In this document: piece by piece, positions 1-9,290 of the stretch
Layout: each line of letters starts with the position of its first letter
Numbering within the stretch: the stretch's first letter is position 1
NCBI GenBank assembly: GCA_019232795.1
Contig: JAFANH010000006.1
Coordinates: 62,001-126,000, forward strand
DNA: 64,000 nucleotides
Source: Burkholderiaceae bacterium
Lineage (GTDB): Bacteria > Pseudomonadota > Gammaproteobacteria > Burkholderiales > Burkholderiaceae_D
Reading direction: 5' to 3'
Notes under the pieces: generated by a model
Seen by the model: the letters and a program-made list of their open reading frames with translations, nothing else
Told to the model about the DNA's origin: nothing
Databases searched by the model: none
Made by a program: the position numbers and the translations under genes

Positions 1-1
1 G

Positions 2-2023
2 TCACAACTGGCGTTCAACTTGCGCGTTTTAAGCCAGGCAGAAGACAAGTCCGTCCCTTTGCTTGAGCGCTTGCGCTATCTTTGCATTGTCAGCAACAAC
101 CTCGACGAGTTTTTCGAAGTGCGCATCGCCAGCCTCCTGGCTCAGGGCCAGGTCGACGGCGAAAACGGCTCGAACCCGGCCATGCTCGCGGCACTCGAGC
201 ATACCAGTGTCGAATGCCATAGAATTGTCGAAAGGCAATATTCGATACTGAATCATGAAGTCCTGCCCCAGCTTTCCCGGGAAGGCATTCATCTTGTCAG
301 ACACACCGACCGCAATGCTGAGCAGCGAGCCTGGGTCAAGGAATATTTCCACCGCGAAGTCAAACCCTTGCTGACGCCGATCGGCCTCGATCCCGCCCAC
401 CCGTTTCCGCAAGTCGTCAACAAGAGCCTGAATTTCATCGTCGAGCTGTCGGGCAAGGACGCGTTCGGCCGCGGCACGGCGATCGCCATCGTCAAGGCGC
501 CGCGCGTCTTGCCGCGCGTAATCCAATTGCCGCCGGAGCTGTCCAAAGACGGTCTGAGCTTTTGCCTGCTGTCGTCGGTGATCCACTCTCACATTGAAGA
601 TTTGTTTACCGGACGCGAAGTGCTCGCCTATTCGCAGTTCCGGGTCACGCGCAACAGCGACCTGTGGGTCGATGAAGAGGAAGTCAAAAACTTGCGCCAG
701 GCACTGCAAAGCGAATTGCAGAGCCGCCAGTTCGGCATGGCCGTGCGCCTCGAGGTAGCGAAAAACTGCCCGCCGCACCTGGCCAGCTTCCTGCTGCAGC
801 AATTCCCGGTCGGCGAAGCCAGCCTGTATGCAGTGGACGGACCGGTCAATATGGTGCGCCTGTCGCAGTTGATCGACCATGTCGGCCACCCCGGCCTGCG
901 CTTCCCCTCCTTCACGCCGAATATGCCGCCCAAGCTCATGGGCGGCGACCTGTTCGCGCTGCTCAGGAAGCAGGACATCCTGCTGCACCACCCTTTCCAA
1001 TCCTTCCAGCCGGTAGTCGAATTTGTGCGCAGCGCCGCCTACGACCCGGACGTGGTGGCCATCAAGCAGACCATCTACCGCACCGGCATGAATTCGGACC
1101 TGATGGAATCACTGATCACGGCGGCGCAGCGCGGCAAGGAAGTCACGGTGATCGTCGAGCTGATGGCGCGCTTCGACGAGGAAGCCAACATCAACTGGGC
1201 CGACCGTCTCGAGCGCGTCGGCGCCCAGGTCGTCTATGGTGTGGTCGGCCTCAAGACGCACGCGAAGATGTCTTTCATCATCCGCCGCGAGCAGGGCGAG
1301 CTGCGCTACTACGCGCACCTGGGAACCGGCAATTACCACCCGACCACGACCAAGCATTACACCGATTTCGGCCTGCTGACGGCCAACCCGGCCCTGGCCA
1401 ACGAAGTCAACGAAGTATTCATCCATCTGACCAGTCTGACCAAGCCGCAAAAGCTGCACTACCTGTGGCTGGCTCCTTTCACGCTGCAAAAAGAATTCAT
1501 CCGTGCCATCCGCAATGAAGCGCGCATCGCGCGCGAAGGCCGGCCCGGCGTCATCATCGCGAAGATGAACGCGCTGCTCGACGAATCGGTGATCCGCGCC
1601 CTGTACGCGGCATCGGCCGACGGCGTCAAGATAGATTTGATCGTGCGCGGCGCCTGCGCGCTGCGTCCGGGCGTGCCGGGCCTGTCGGAAAACATTCGCG
1701 TGCGCTCCATCATCGGACGCTTCCTCGAACATAGCCGCATTTTCTATTTCCGCAACGACCTGGCGCACGACGTCTATCTCGGCAGTGCCGACTGGATGAA
1801 CCGCAACCTGTTCCGCCGCGTGGAAATCGCCTTCCCCATATTGGACAAGTCCTTGAAGAAGCGCGTGATCAGCGAGGGCTTGAACCCCTACCTGAAGGAC
1901 AACATCAATTCCTGGGAGCTCGACTCGGACGGCAACTACCAGCGCCGCAAACCGCGCGCTCGCCAGGCGAAATTCGGCGCGCAGCAATACCTGATGCAAT
2001 TGCTGGCGACGCCGGCGTCCTAG
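2..2023 (+). CDS. ppk: Polyphosphate kinase 1, 5' end outside window
   Basis: PPK1 reversibly transfers the terminal phosphate of ATP onto polyphosphate chains, usually at the inner membrane. The frame is open to the left edge (first codons read SQLAFNLRVLSQAEDK, a typical PPK N-terminal stretch), so the true start and roughly 15-20 residues are missing. The first in-frame start-like codon inside the window (TTG at 20) is not believable. Counting from that TTG, the two family-conserved histidines are visible: H414 in LKTHAKM, the phospho-acceptor region, and H571 in FLEHSRIF. The HLGTGNYHP motif is also intact. Total length fits the usual ~690 residues. sixA follows after 8 bp and is probably co-transcribed. 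The matching exopolyphosphatase ppx lies about 7.5 kb away on the other strand. Confidence 0.95.
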   Translation, partial: SQLAFNLRVLSQAEDKSVPLLERLRYLCIVSNNLDEFFEVRIASLLAQGQVDGENGSNPAMLAALEHTSVECHRIVERQYSILNHEVLPQLSREGIHLVRHTDRNAEQRAWVKEYFHREVKPLLTPIGLDPAHPFPQVVNKSLNFIVELSGKDAFGRGTAIAIVKAPRVLPRVIQLPPELSKDGLSFCLLSSVIHSHIEDLFTGREVLAYSQFRVTRNSDLWVDEEEVKNLRQALQSELQSRQFGMAVRLEVAKNCPPHLASFLLQQFPVGEASLYAVDGPVNMVRLSQLIDHVGHPGLRFPSFTPNMPPKLMGGDLFALLRKQDILLHHPFQSFQPVVEFVRSAAYDPDVVAIKQTIYRTGMNSDLMESLITAAQRGKEVTVIVELMARFDEEANINWADRLERVGAQVVYGVVGLKTHAKMSFIIRREQGELRYYAHLGTGNYHPTTTKHYTDFGLLTANPALANEVNEVFIHLTSLTKPQKLHYLWLAPFTLQKEFIRAIRNEARIAREGRPGVIIAKMNALLDESVIRALYAASADGVKIDLIVRGACALRPGVPGLSENIRVRSIIGRFLEHSRIFYFRNDLAHDVYLGSADWMNRNLFRRVEIAFPILDKSLKKRVISEGLNPYLKDNINSWELDSDGNYQRRKPRARQAKFGAQQYLMQLLATPAS

Positions 2024-2031
2024 GTGCCGAT

Positions 2032-2499
2032 ATGGACCTCATCTTGTGGCGGCATGCGGAGGCGGAAGTCGGCAAAGTCGGCGAGAACGACGAAGACCGC
2101 GTGCTGACCTCGAAGGGCCATCGGCAAGCCTGGAAGATGGGGGAATGGCTGGAGCGTACACTGCCCAACACCACGCGAATCCTGGTCAGCCCCACCCGCC
2201 GCACGGTACAGACCGCCGAAGCGCTGGGACGCAAATACAAAATTAACCCTGGACTGGCGCCGAGCGCAACGGCAGAGTCCATCCTGAGCATCGTCAATTG
2301 GCCTGAAGCGCGCGAGCCCGTGCTGGTGGTAGGCCATCAGCCCACGCTGGGGCGCATCGTCGCGTACATCCTGACCGGCAAGGAGCAGGACTGGGCGGTA
2401 CGCAAATCGACCGCCGTGTGGATCGCGCAAAAGGAACGCGGCGAAAGTGCGACGAATTATCTGAAGGCCGTGATGGCGCCTGACATGCTGGGCAAGTAA
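2032..2499 (+). CDS. sixA: Phosphohistidine phosphatase SixA-like
   Basis: This is a small single-domain histidine phosphatase (155 aa, close to the family's ~160). It begins with the RHG-type motif LILWRHAEAE, whose histidine would form the phospho-intermediate. The second catalytic histidine sits in VVGHQPTLG in the C-terminal half. SixA enzymes remove phosphate from histidine of phosphotransfer proteins; the substrate here cannot be read from sequence. It starts 8 bp after the ppk stop, so translation is probably coupled to polyphosphate kinase. No membrane segment or signal peptide is seen, so it should be cytoplasmic. Confidence 0.85.
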   Translation: MDLILWRHAEAEVGKVGENDEDRVLTSKGHRQAWKMGEWLERTLPNTTRILVSPTRRTVQTAEALGRKYKINPGLAPSATAESILSIVNWPEAREPVLVVGHQPTLGRIVAYILTGKEQDWAVRKSTAVWIAQKERGESATNYLKAVMAPDMLGK

Positions 2500-2604
2500 T
2501 CTCCCAGCCGGCATTACCCTGGCAAGATGGCCACCCGTCTTACATCAAGCATGTTTCTTATCAGAATCTATTAGATCGATAAACACAATCAATTTTCTAT
2601 ATTG

Positions 2605-2619
2605 ATAGATACCAGCTAT
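2605..2619 (+). promoter_or_regulatory. Candidate OxyR half-operator upstream of ahpC
   Basis: The 15-mer ATAGATACCAGCTAT fits the published OxyR half-site pattern ATAGntnnnanCTAT at every fixed position and lies 44 bp before the ahpC start. A second half-site in the proper 22-bp phase is not convincing on either side, and no strong -35/-10 pair follows. ahpC is a classic OxyR target, so the match is suggestive but not proof. Confidence 0.4.
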
Positions 2620-2663
2620 CATTCCTCCATCGATTTTTTGTTAACCCAATGAGGAGAAATGGT

Positions 2664-3230
2664 ATGCAAACCCTGATCAACACCGAAATCAAGCCTTTCA
2701 AGGCCACGGCTTATCACAATGGCAAGTTTGTCGACGTCAGCGATGCTACGCTGAAAGGCAAGTGGTCGGTAGTGTTCTTCTACCCGGCCGACTTCACTTT
2801 CGTCTGCCCCACCGAATTGGGCGACTTGGCCGACAAGTACGCTGAATTCCGCGACATGGGCGTGGAAATCTATGCCGTTTCCACCGACACGCACTTCACC
2901 CACAAGGCTTGGCACGACACGTCCGAGACCATCGCCAAAATCAAGTACCCTATGGTGGGCGACCCGACCGGCGCCATCACGCGCAACTTCGGCGTGATGA
3001 TAGAGGAAGCCGGCCTGGCAGAGCGCGGCACCTTCGTGATCGATCCGCAAGGCCGCATCCAGATCGTCGAAATCAATGCCGGCGGCATCGGCCGCGACGC
3101 TTCTGAACTGATGCGCAAGGTCAAGGCAGCACAATATGTCGCCAGCCACCCGGGCGAGGTGTGCCCGGCGAAGTGGAAAGAAGGCGAAGCCACGCTGGCC
3201 CCCTCGCTCGACTTGGTCGGCAAGATCTAA
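2664..3230 (+). CDS. ahpC: Alkyl hydroperoxide reductase subunit C (2-Cys peroxiredoxin)
   Basis: AhpC reduces H2O2, organic hydroperoxides and peroxynitrite and is re-reduced by AhpF, encoded just downstream. The chosen ATG gives [20 protein letters not shown], which aligns with the enterobacterial N-terminus and has the Shine-Dalgarno GAGGAG at 2651-2656. An in-frame ATG 15 bp upstream lies in front of that site and is rejected. At 188 aa it matches the family length. The peroxidatic cysteine is C48 ([10 protein letters not shown]) and the resolving cysteine is C167 (GEVCPAKW). A candidate OxyR half-site lies upstream. The gene is cytoplasmic and separated from ahpF by a palindromic element. 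Confidence 0.97.
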   Translation: MQTLINTEIKPFKATAYHNGKFVDVSDATLKGKWSVVFFYPADFTFVCPTELGDLADKYAEFRDMGVEIYAVSTDTHFTHKAWHDTSETIAKIKYPMVGDPTGAITRNFGVMIEEAGLAERGTFVIDPQGRIQIVEINAGGIGRDASELMRKVKAAQYVASHPGEVCPAKWKEGEATLAPSLDLVGKI

Positions 3231-3244
3231 TCCACCACTCTCAT

Positions 3245-3348
3245 CCCCTCACCCGCTCGCGGGAGAGGGGTAGGGGAGAGGGTGCTTGCAAGACCTCTTG
3301 CCTTGACGGCCCCTCTCCCCCTCCCCTCTCCCATAAGTGGGCGAGGGG
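3245..3348. repeat. 104-bp imperfect inverted repeat between ahpC and ahpF
   Basis: Left arm 3245-3282 (starts CCCCTCACCCGC) and right arm 3310-3348 (ends GGGCGAGGGG) are imperfect reverse complements separated by 27 bp. The arms are G/C-biased runs of the CCCCTCTCCC / GGGAGAGGGG type. This is the look of a dispersed intergenic palindrome (REP/MITE class). It fills most of the 270-bp ahpC-ahpF gap and would fold into a long hairpin in mRNA. Confidence 0.7.
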
Positions 3349-3500
3349 CGATTGAATGGCGCGCACTCGCCTGCCTTAGTTAAAACGGGCATAAGCAGGA
3401 AGCGCCTCCGTAACCCAGATACCGTTCGACCGCCACAATAAATCTCCTCGCCCAGTGCGAAGAGACGGATTTCTTTTACCCAAAATTTGAAGGATTCGCC

Positions 3501-5078
3501 ATGCTCGACGCCAACCTCAAATCGCAACTACAGATCTACCTCGAAAAAATCGTGCAGCCGATCGAACTGGTCGCCTCGCTCGACGACAGCGCCAAGGCGC
3601 GCGAGATCGCCGAGCTGCTGCACGAGATAGCCAGCCTGTCCGATAAAGTCAGCGTGCGCGAGGATGGCAAGGCTTCACGCCGCCCTTCATTCGGTGTGGC
3701 GCGTGCAGGCGAAGCGGCACGCATTCACTTCGCCGGCATTCCGATGGGCCACGAATTCACGTCATTGATACTGGCCCTGCTGCAGACCGGCGGTCATCCG
3801 CCCAAGGCAGAAGCCGAGATCATCGCGCAGATCCAGGCGATTGAGGGTGAGCTGCGTTTCGAGATTTTCGTTTCGCTGTCTTGCCACAACTGCCCGGACG
3901 TGGTGCAGGCGCTCAACCTGATGGCCGTGCTGAATCCGAATATCGAAAGCACGATGATAGATGGTGCGCTGTTCCAGCAAGAGACCGAAGAGCGCAAGAT
4001 CATGGCCGTGCCCATGGTCTTCCTCAACGGCGAGTTGTTCGGCCAGGGCCGCATGACGCTCGAGGAGATCGTGGCCAAGGTCGATACCAATGCAGCCGAG
4101 CGCGCCGCCGCCCGGCTCGACGCCAGCGAACCCTATGACGTGCTGGTGGTGGGTGGCGGCCCGGCCGGTGCTGCAGCGGCGATCTATGCCGCGCGCAAGG
4201 GCATACGCACCGGCTTGCTGGCCGAACGTTTCGGTGGCCAGGTGCTCGATACGCTGGGCATCGAGAATTTCATTTCGGTTCCCTATACCGAAGGGCCTAA
4301 GCTGGCGGCCTCGCTGGAACGCCACGTGCGCGACTATGGCGTCGACCTGATCAACCTGCAGCGCGTGGTCGGCTTGCAGACCGCTGCAGGCAATGGTCTG
4401 CACTGCGTGTCGCTGGCCAGTGGCGTGACGCTCAAGGCACGCAGTGTGATTGCCGCCACCGGCGCACGCTGGCGCGAACTGAACGTGCCGGGCGAGAAGG
4501 AATACCGCGGACGCGGCGTCGCCTATTGTCCGCACTGCGACGGCCCGCTGTTCAAGGGCAAACGCGTGGCCGTGATCGGCGGTGGCAATTCCGGCGTCGA
4601 AGCCGCGATCGACCTGGCCGGCCTCGTCAGTCATGTGACGCTGATCGAATTCGACACCAAGCTGCGCGCCGATGCGGTGCTGCAAACCAAGCTGGCCAGC
4701 CTGGCCAACGTCACCGTGATCACCAACGCCGTCACGAACGAAGTGCTCGGTGACGGTTCCAGGGTCAACGGCCTCGTCTATACCGACCGCGCCAGCGCGC
4801 GGCGCGAAACACTGGAACTCGAAGGCGTGTTCGTGCAAATCGGCCTGCTGCCGAACACCGACTGGCTCAAAGGCGCGGTCGAACTCAGCCCGCGCGGCGA
4901 AATCGAGATCGATGCGCGCTGCCAGACCTCGGCGCCCGGCATCTTCGCAGCCGGCGACGCCACCACCACGCCATACAAGCAAATCGTTATTTCCATGGGC
5001 GAAGGCGCCAAGGCCAGCCTGTCGGCTTTCGACTATCTGATTCGCAGTTCGGTGCCGCTAGAAGCGAAAGCGGCATAA
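3501..5078 (+). CDS. ahpF: Alkyl hydroperoxide reductase subunit F
   Basis: This flavoprotein moves electrons from NADH through FAD and two disulfides to AhpC. At 525 aa it is the normal AhpF length (E. coli 521). The N-terminal thioredoxin-like domain carries C128-H-N-C131. The thioredoxin-reductase-like part has the FAD-binding [10 protein letters not shown] stretch near residue 220, the redox centre C343-P-H-C346, a second dinucleotide fold ([12 protein letters not shown]) and the C-terminal FAD motif [12 protein letters not shown]. An AAGGA-type ribosome site precedes the ATG. It follows ahpC after 270 bp containing a large palindrome, so the two may be expressed at different levels. upp converges 28 bp downstream. 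Confidence 0.97.
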   Translation: MLDANLKSQLQIYLEKIVQPIELVASLDDSAKAREIAELLHEIASLSDKVSVREDGKASRRPSFGVARAGEAARIHFAGIPMGHEFTSLILALLQTGGHPPKAEAEIIAQIQAIEGELRFEIFVSLSCHNCPDVVQALNLMAVLNPNIESTMIDGALFQQETEERKIMAVPMVFLNGELFGQGRMTLEEIVAKVDTNAAERAAARLDASEPYDVLVVGGGPAGAAAAIYAARKGIRTGLLAERFGGQVLDTLGIENFISVPYTEGPKLAASLERHVRDYGVDLINLQRVVGLQTAAGNGLHCVSLASGVTLKARSVIAATGARWRELNVPGEKEYRGRGVAYCPHCDGPLFKGKRVAVIGGGNSGVEAAIDLAGLVSHVTLIEFDTKLRADAVLQTKLASLANVTVITNAVTNEVLGDGSRVNGLVYTDRASARRETLELEGVFVQIGLLPNTDWLKGAVELSPRGEIEIDARCQTSAPGIFAAGDATTTPYKQIVISMGEGAKASLSAFDYLIRSSVPLEAKAA

Positions 5079-5106
5079 CAGCGAGAGGCTGTTGAGAAGC
5101 AGCCGC

Positions 5107-5757
5107 TTATTTCGTTCCAAACAGGCGGTCGCCTGCGTCACCCAAACCGGGCACGATATAAGCGTGTTCGTTGAGGTGCGAATCGAGTGCCGCCACATAC
5201 AGCTTGACGTGCGGATGCGCCGCCTGGAATACCGCCACGCCTTCCGGCGCGGCCACCAGGGCCAGGAAGCGTATCTGCGACTCTTCCACGCCACGGTTGC
5301 GTAAGACGTTGACGGCGTGCACGGCTGAATTGCCCGTGGCCAGCATGGGATCGCAGACGATGAAGGTGCGGTCGGCCAGATCGGGCAGACGCACCAGGTA
5401 CTCGACCGGCTGCAGGGTTTCGGGGTCGCGGTAGACGCCCACATGACCGACGCGCGCAGATGGCACGAGGTCGAGCAGTCCGTCGCTCATGCCTATGCCG
5501 GCGCGCAACACCGGCACCACTACCAGCTTTTTGCCGGCAATCACCGGCGCATCCATGGGTGCCAGCGGCGTTGCTATCAGTCTGGTGGTGAGCGGCAGAT
5601 CGCGCGTGATTTCATAACCCATCAACAGCGTGATCTCGCGCAGCAAGGTGCGGAAATTGCGCGTCGAGGCGTCCTTCTCGCGCATGTGGCTGAGCTTATG
5701 CTGGATCAGCGGGTGATCGAGAATCGATAAATTTGGGAAACGCGGATCTTGTCTCAT
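5107..5757 (-). CDS. upp: Uracil phosphoribosyltransferase
   Basis: It converts uracil and PRPP to UMP (pyrimidine salvage). At 216 aa it is slightly longer than the ~208 aa of E. coli Upp. The type I phosphoribosyltransferase PRPP loop is [14 protein letters not shown]. The N-terminal [18 protein letters not shown] and the C-terminal [17 protein letters not shown] are characteristic of the family, the latter being the uracil-binding hood. It is convergent with ahpF. It appears monocistronic: the upstream neighbour on the same strand ends 79 bp before it and the product is unrelated. Confidence 0.96.
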   Translation of the reverse strand: MRQDPRFPNLSILDHPLIQHKLSHMREKDASTRNFRTLLREITLLMGYEITRDLPLTTRLIATPLAPMDAPVIAGKKLVVVPVLRAGIGMSDGLLDLVPSARVGHVGVYRDPETLQPVEYLVRLPDLADRTFIVCDPMLATGNSAVHAVNVLRNRGVEESQIRFLALVAAPEGVAVFQAAHPHVKLYVAALDSHLNEHAYIVPGLGDAGDRLFGTK

Positions 5758-5836
5758 GGTCGCGGCCGCCGGTCGAAGACCCGATCAGCATACCGCAATT
5801 CCTGCTGCGGAAGAAAACTGCCGCGCAGTTAAGCGA

Positions 5837-6889
5837 TCAAACCGCTGCTGTCCGCCCTAGCCGGCGCGCAGCGGGCTGCGCCGGATGCAGCAACTGCAGG
5901 AATTGCTGGGTGGCCGCTTCCCAGGAATAGCCGAGCGCATGCTCGCGCGTGTGGCTGCGGCTCAGCGTAAGTGCTTCCAGGCAGGCATGCTGCAAATCAT
6001 TATGTAGGCTGCCGGATCGGCCTTGCGCCACGACGTCGATCGGCCCTTCCACCGGGTAAGCCGCCACCGGCACGCCGCAGGCCATGGCTTCCACCAGCAC
6101 CAAGCCGAAGGTGTCGGTCAGGCTGGGAAACACGAACACGTCGGCACAGCGGTAATAGGCCGGCAGCAAGGCATTGGCCTTGGCGCCGAGAAAACGGGCG
6201 TTCGGATACTTCTTTTCCAGTTCCTCGCGTTGCGGGCCGTCGCCGATCAGCCACTTGGTGCCGGGCAGATCGAGCCGCAAAAACGCCTCGACGTTCTTTT
6301 CGACGGCGATCCGGCCGACGTACAGGAACAAGGGGCGCTTGACGCTCGGATGGTCTTCGGAATGATCGCGTTCGCTTTCGTCCGGAGCGAAATGCTCGGT
6401 ATTGACGCCGCGCCCCCACAAGCCCACGCGCTGGAACCCATGCTCCTCCAGCACCTGCTTGACGCGCGGCGTCGGCACCATGATGTTTTTGGACGGCCCG
6501 TGGAACCAGCGCAGCCAGCGATACGTCCAGGCCAGCGGAATGCGTGTGCGCGCCCGCACGTATTCGGGAAAGCGTGTGTGGTAAGCGGTACTGAAGCTGA
6601 GGCCGCCTTGCAGGCAATAGCGCCGGGCGGCCAGGCCCATCGGCCCTTCGGTGGCGATGTGTATGCAATCGGGCTCGAAGGCCCTCAGCATGGTCGCAAC
6701 CTTGCTGTACGGCTGGCAGGCCAGCCTGATATCGGGATAGGTCGGACAGGGAAACGTACGCAAACCTTCCGACGTCACCAGCAGCACTTCATGGCCCATG
6801 GCGCGCAGACAGGCGGTGGTCGCCTTCAGCGTATTCACCACGCCATTGATTTGCGGTTCCCACGCGTCCGTTACGATGACTATGCGCAT
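5837..6889 (-). CDS. GT4-family glycosyltransferase, MgtA-like
   Basis: This 350-aa retaining glycosyltransferase has the two-domain GT-B layout. The N-terminal acceptor domain starts MRIVIVTDAWEPQINGVV. The C-terminal donor domain contains FLYVGRIAVEKNVEAFL and the family motif TDTFGLVLVEAMACG with the conserved Glu. The closest familiar relatives are GDP-mannose-dependent alpha-mannosyltransferases acting on glycerolipids, but the sugar and acceptor cannot be fixed from sequence. It is the last gene of a set with the phosphoesterase (34 bp upstream) and the OlsB-like acyltransferase, which suggests the acceptor is a membrane lipid. No signal peptide is seen, so it should be cytoplasmic or peripheral at the inner membrane. 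Confidence 0.8.
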   Translation of the reverse strand: MRIVIVTDAWEPQINGVVNTLKATTACLRAMGHEVLLVTSEGLRTFPCPTYPDIRLACQPYSKVATMLRAFEPDCIHIATEGPMGLAARRYCLQGGLSFSTAYHTRFPEYVRARTRIPLAWTYRWLRWFHGPSKNIMVPTPRVKQVLEEHGFQRVGLWGRGVNTEHFAPDESERDHSEDHPSVKRPLFLYVGRIAVEKNVEAFLRLDLPGTKWLIGDGPQREELEKKYPNARFLGAKANALLPAYYRCADVFVFPSLTDTFGLVLVEAMACGVPVAAYPVEGPIDVVAQGRSGSLHNDLQHACLEALTLSRSHTREHALGYSWEAATQQFLQLLHPAQPAARRLGRTAAV

Positions 6890-6923
6890 CAGAGAGTCTC
6901 TATAAATCTACTGCGCCTCCCAA

Positions 6924-7898
6924 TCACGTGCCGGCGATGCTCACCGTACAGTCGTACGGTTGCGCTTCTCGGCCCGCGTTTGGAACGCTCGCTACGATTT
7001 CTAGAGGCTCTCTGTCGTTTAACTCCATGACTTCCGGTTCGACTTGCTTATGGTGCATGACGATGTCCTGCCAGGTCACCAGCCGCAGTTCGCCGCTGAA
7101 GTCTTCCACCAGCGCCGACAGGCTTTCCACCCAGTCGCCGTCGTTGCAATAGGTGACGCCGTCGATGTCACGGATTTCCGGCTTGTGGATGTGGCCGCAG
7201 ATCACGCCATCCAGGCCGCGGCGCTTGGCTTCGCCCGCCAGTGCATCCTCGAACTTGGTGATGTAGCTGACTGCGTTCTTGACCTTCAGCTTGAGGTATT
7301 GCGACAGCGACCAGTAAGGCAGGCCGGCACGCGCGCGCCAGGCGTTGTACCAGTTGTTGAACTTCAGGATCACGGTGTACAGGTTGTCGCCGAGGTAGGC
7401 CAGCCATTTTGCGCAGGCGATGACGCCGTCGAAGCGGTCGCCATGCAGCACCAGCATGCGCTTACCCTGTGCGGTCGTATGCACCAGCTCGTCGCGAATC
7501 TTGATGCCGCCGAAATCGAGGTCGATGAATTGGCGGATCGCTTCGTCGTGGTTGCCGGGAACGAAGATGACTTCGGTGCCCTTCTTGGCTTTTTTCAATA
7601 CCGTCTGCACGACATTGTTGTGAACCTGGTCCCAGTACCAGCGGCGCTGCAATTGCCAGCCGTCGACAATGTCGCCGACCAGGTACAGCGTTTCGGTTTG
7701 AGTCGCACGCAAAAATTCAAGCAGGCGCGCTGCCTGGCAACCGGTGGTGCCGAGATGAATATCGGACAGCCACATGGTGCGGAAGCGGGCCGGATCACGC
7801 TTGCTGAATTTTTCGGCGTGCTTATCGGCGTGCTTATCGCCGTACTTGCCAGCCTTGTCGAGAAAGGCCGCGTCGAGGAACTGGTCGCGCGGCTTCAT
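6924..7898 (-). CDS. LpxH-like calcineurin-type phosphoesterase
   Basis: This 324-aa metallophosphoesterase shows the binuclear-metal motifs in order: DIHLG, GDIVDGW, GNHD, HGDRFD and GHIHKPEI. That pattern belongs to the UDP-2,3-diacylglucosamine pyrophosphatase (LpxH) superfamily, but the protein is longer than true LpxH (~240 aa). It carries a Lys/His/Asp-rich N-terminal stretch (GKYGDKHADKHAEKF) and a C-terminal extension of about 60 residues. It is therefore more likely a paralogous lipid-phosphate or nucleotide-lipid hydrolase than the essential LpxH. Its ATG overlaps the stop of the OlsB-like gene by 4 bp (ATGA), so the two are translationally coupled. Confidence 0.75.
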   Translation of the reverse strand: MKPRDQFLDAAFLDKAGKYGDKHADKHAEKFSKRDPARFRTMWLSDIHLGTTGCQAARLLEFLRATQTETLYLVGDIVDGWQLQRRWYWDQVHNNVVQTVLKKAKKGTEVIFVPGNHDEAIRQFIDLDFGGIKIRDELVHTTAQGKRMLVLHGDRFDGVIACAKWLAYLGDNLYTVILKFNNWYNAWRARAGLPYWSLSQYLKLKVKNAVSYITKFEDALAGEAKRRGLDGVICGHIHKPEIRDIDGVTYCNDGDWVESLSALVEDFSGELRLVTWQDIVMHHKQVEPEVMELNDREPLEIVASVPNAGREAQPYDCTVSIAGT

Positions 7899-8665
7899 GC
7901 CGCCTCCGCGTCTTTCAGGTAGTGCTTGGCATAGCGGCTGTCGAGATTCGCCAGCGGCAGCATCATGAAAAAGTCGGCGCTATGGAAGTCGGGATCCCAG
8001 GCCGGTTCGCCGCAAATCCAGGCGCCGCTGCGCAGGTAGCCCTTGATCAGCGGCGGCACTTGCGCGATATGTCCGTGCTCGCGGTCTTCGATCGGGAACG
8101 GCAGGTGCGGCGTCACGCGGTATTCCGGCGGAGCCAGGTTGGCGCCGTTCAGAGCGTGGTAGAGAGCGGCTGCATTGTGGCCTCCATCGGCCAGGCTGAC
8201 GCTGGCGCAACCGATCAGGTATTGGCACTGTTCGCGCTTCATATAAGCGGCCAAACCGGCCCACAGCATCATGATGACGGCGCCGCTACGGTAATCGGGG
8301 TGGATGCAGGCGCGCCCTGCTTCGGCGATGCTGCCGCGCAAGTGATTGAGGCGGCTTAAGTCGAATTCCTGTTCCGAGTAGAAGCGGCCGCCCATCTGGC
8401 GCGCCGCGTTCGGACCGATCACGCGATACGTGCCGACCACCTTGAGCGTATTCGAGTCGCGCACGATCAGATGATCGCAATGATCGTCGTAATCGTCCCG
8501 GTCGATACCCTCGCTGTTCGTGAGCGCGGTCAAACCCATCGCTTCGACAAATACCTTGTAGCGCAAGCGCTGCACCTCACGCACTTCTTCAGGAGTGGTA
8601 GCAAGGCTGAGGGTCAGTTTGGCCGGTACGGATACTGCATCTGCGGGGGTGGTCAGGATACGCAT
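7895..8665 (-). CDS. OlsB-like N-acyltransferase (GNAT fold)
   Basis: This 256-aa protein belongs to the ornithine-acyl-ACP N-acyltransferase group (COG3176-like). Diagnostic stretches are LRYKVFVEAMGL near residue 34, GTYRVIGP, and the core EAGRACIHPDYRSGAVIMML followed by YLIGCASV. Family members transfer a 3-hydroxyacyl chain from ACP to the alpha-amino group of ornithine, giving lyso-ornithine lipid; whether ornithine is the acceptor here is inference. The start has an AAGGGA ribosome site. It is the first gene of the acyltransferase / phosphoesterase / glycosyltransferase set. No OlsA-type O-acyltransferase is seen beside it. Confidence 0.7.
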   Translation of the reverse strand: MRILTTPADAVSVPAKLTLSLATTPEEVREVQRLRYKVFVEAMGLTALTNSEGIDRDDYDDHCDHLIVRDSNTLKVVGTYRVIGPNAARQMGGRFYSEQEFDLSRLNHLRGSIAEAGRACIHPDYRSGAVIMMLWAGLAAYMKREQCQYLIGCASVSLADGGHNAAALYHALNGANLAPPEYRVTPHLPFPIEDREHGHIAQVPPLIKGYLRSGAWICGEPAWDPDFHSADFFMMLPLANLDSRYAKHYLKDAEAA

Positions 8666-8839
8666 GGTCGTCCCTTGAATGATGACGACGCAAGCGTAAC
8701 GATTTATTACTTCAGCAAAATGACAGCTTCATGTCCGTTTTATGACATGACAACAGCTTATATTGCAAGTAAAACAACAACTGCGGCCGACATGGCGGCG
8801 GGCCGCAGCGTCTGCTGCAAAAGTTGCTTATGGAAGGGC

Positions 8840-9271
8840 TTACTTGTCCTTCTTGGGACGGCCCGCCTTCAAAGGCGCCAGCGCGGCCAATTCGCGCTTG
8901 AGCGCAGCCAGGTCGGTTTTGCGGATCAGCGCCACGCCGATGCGCAGCAACTCGCTTTTCTTGACTTCGATGCCGGCCTTCAGACAGGCTTTCTTGACCA
9001 CGCCCAGCACTGCATATTCGTTTTCCGGCATGGAGAAGCTGTCGCGCACCAGCTTGATTTTCTTTGCCTTGGGCGCTACGGCCTTTGCGGCCGGCTTGGC
9101 GGATGGTTTGGCTGCAACTTTGGCGCTCGGCTTTGCTGCCGGTTTCACCGCCGGCTTGGCCTTGCTGACTTGTTTGGCAACCACGGCCTTGGCCACAGCG
9201 GGCTTCCTGGCGACCGTCTTTTTTGCGACAGGGGCTTTTACAGCCGTCTTCTTCACTGCGGTTGCAGCCAT
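8840..9271 (-). CDS. Histone H1-like DNA-binding protein
   Basis: The 143-aa basic protein has two parts. Residues 1-70 are a low-complexity Ala/Lys/Pro/Val tail with AxKPAAKP-type repeats, like eukaryotic H1 tails and Bordetella/Ralstonia H1-like proteins. Residues ~72-143 are a compact domain beginning KLVRDSFSMPENEYAVLGVV and ending in the AT-hook-like GRPKKDK. It probably binds DNA and compacts the nucleoid. A strong AAGGAG ribosome site precedes the ATG, and a perfect 10-bp-arm inverted repeat sits about 20 bp upstream of the start. It is monocistronic, with 174 bp of non-coding DNA downstream before the acyltransferase gene. Confidence 0.85.
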   Translation of the reverse strand: MAATAVKKTAVKAPVAKKTVARKPAVAKAVVAKQVSKAKPAVKPAAKPSAKVAAKPSAKPAAKAVAPKAKKIKLVRDSFSMPENEYAVLGVVKKACLKAGIEVKKSELLRIGVALIRKTDLAALKRELAALAPLKAGRPKKDK

Positions 9272-9290
9272 GATATCGACTCCTTCTCAA

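Noticed and set aside
5077-5093. Small hairpin AACAGC-GAGAG-GCTGTT between ahpF and upp
   Set aside because: Only 6 bp of stem and no T-run in either direction; too weak to call a terminator.
6924-7898. Calling the phosphoesterase true LpxH
   Set aside because: It is about 80 residues longer than LpxH, has extra N- and C-terminal regions and sits in an accessory lipid operon; only superfamily membership is supported.
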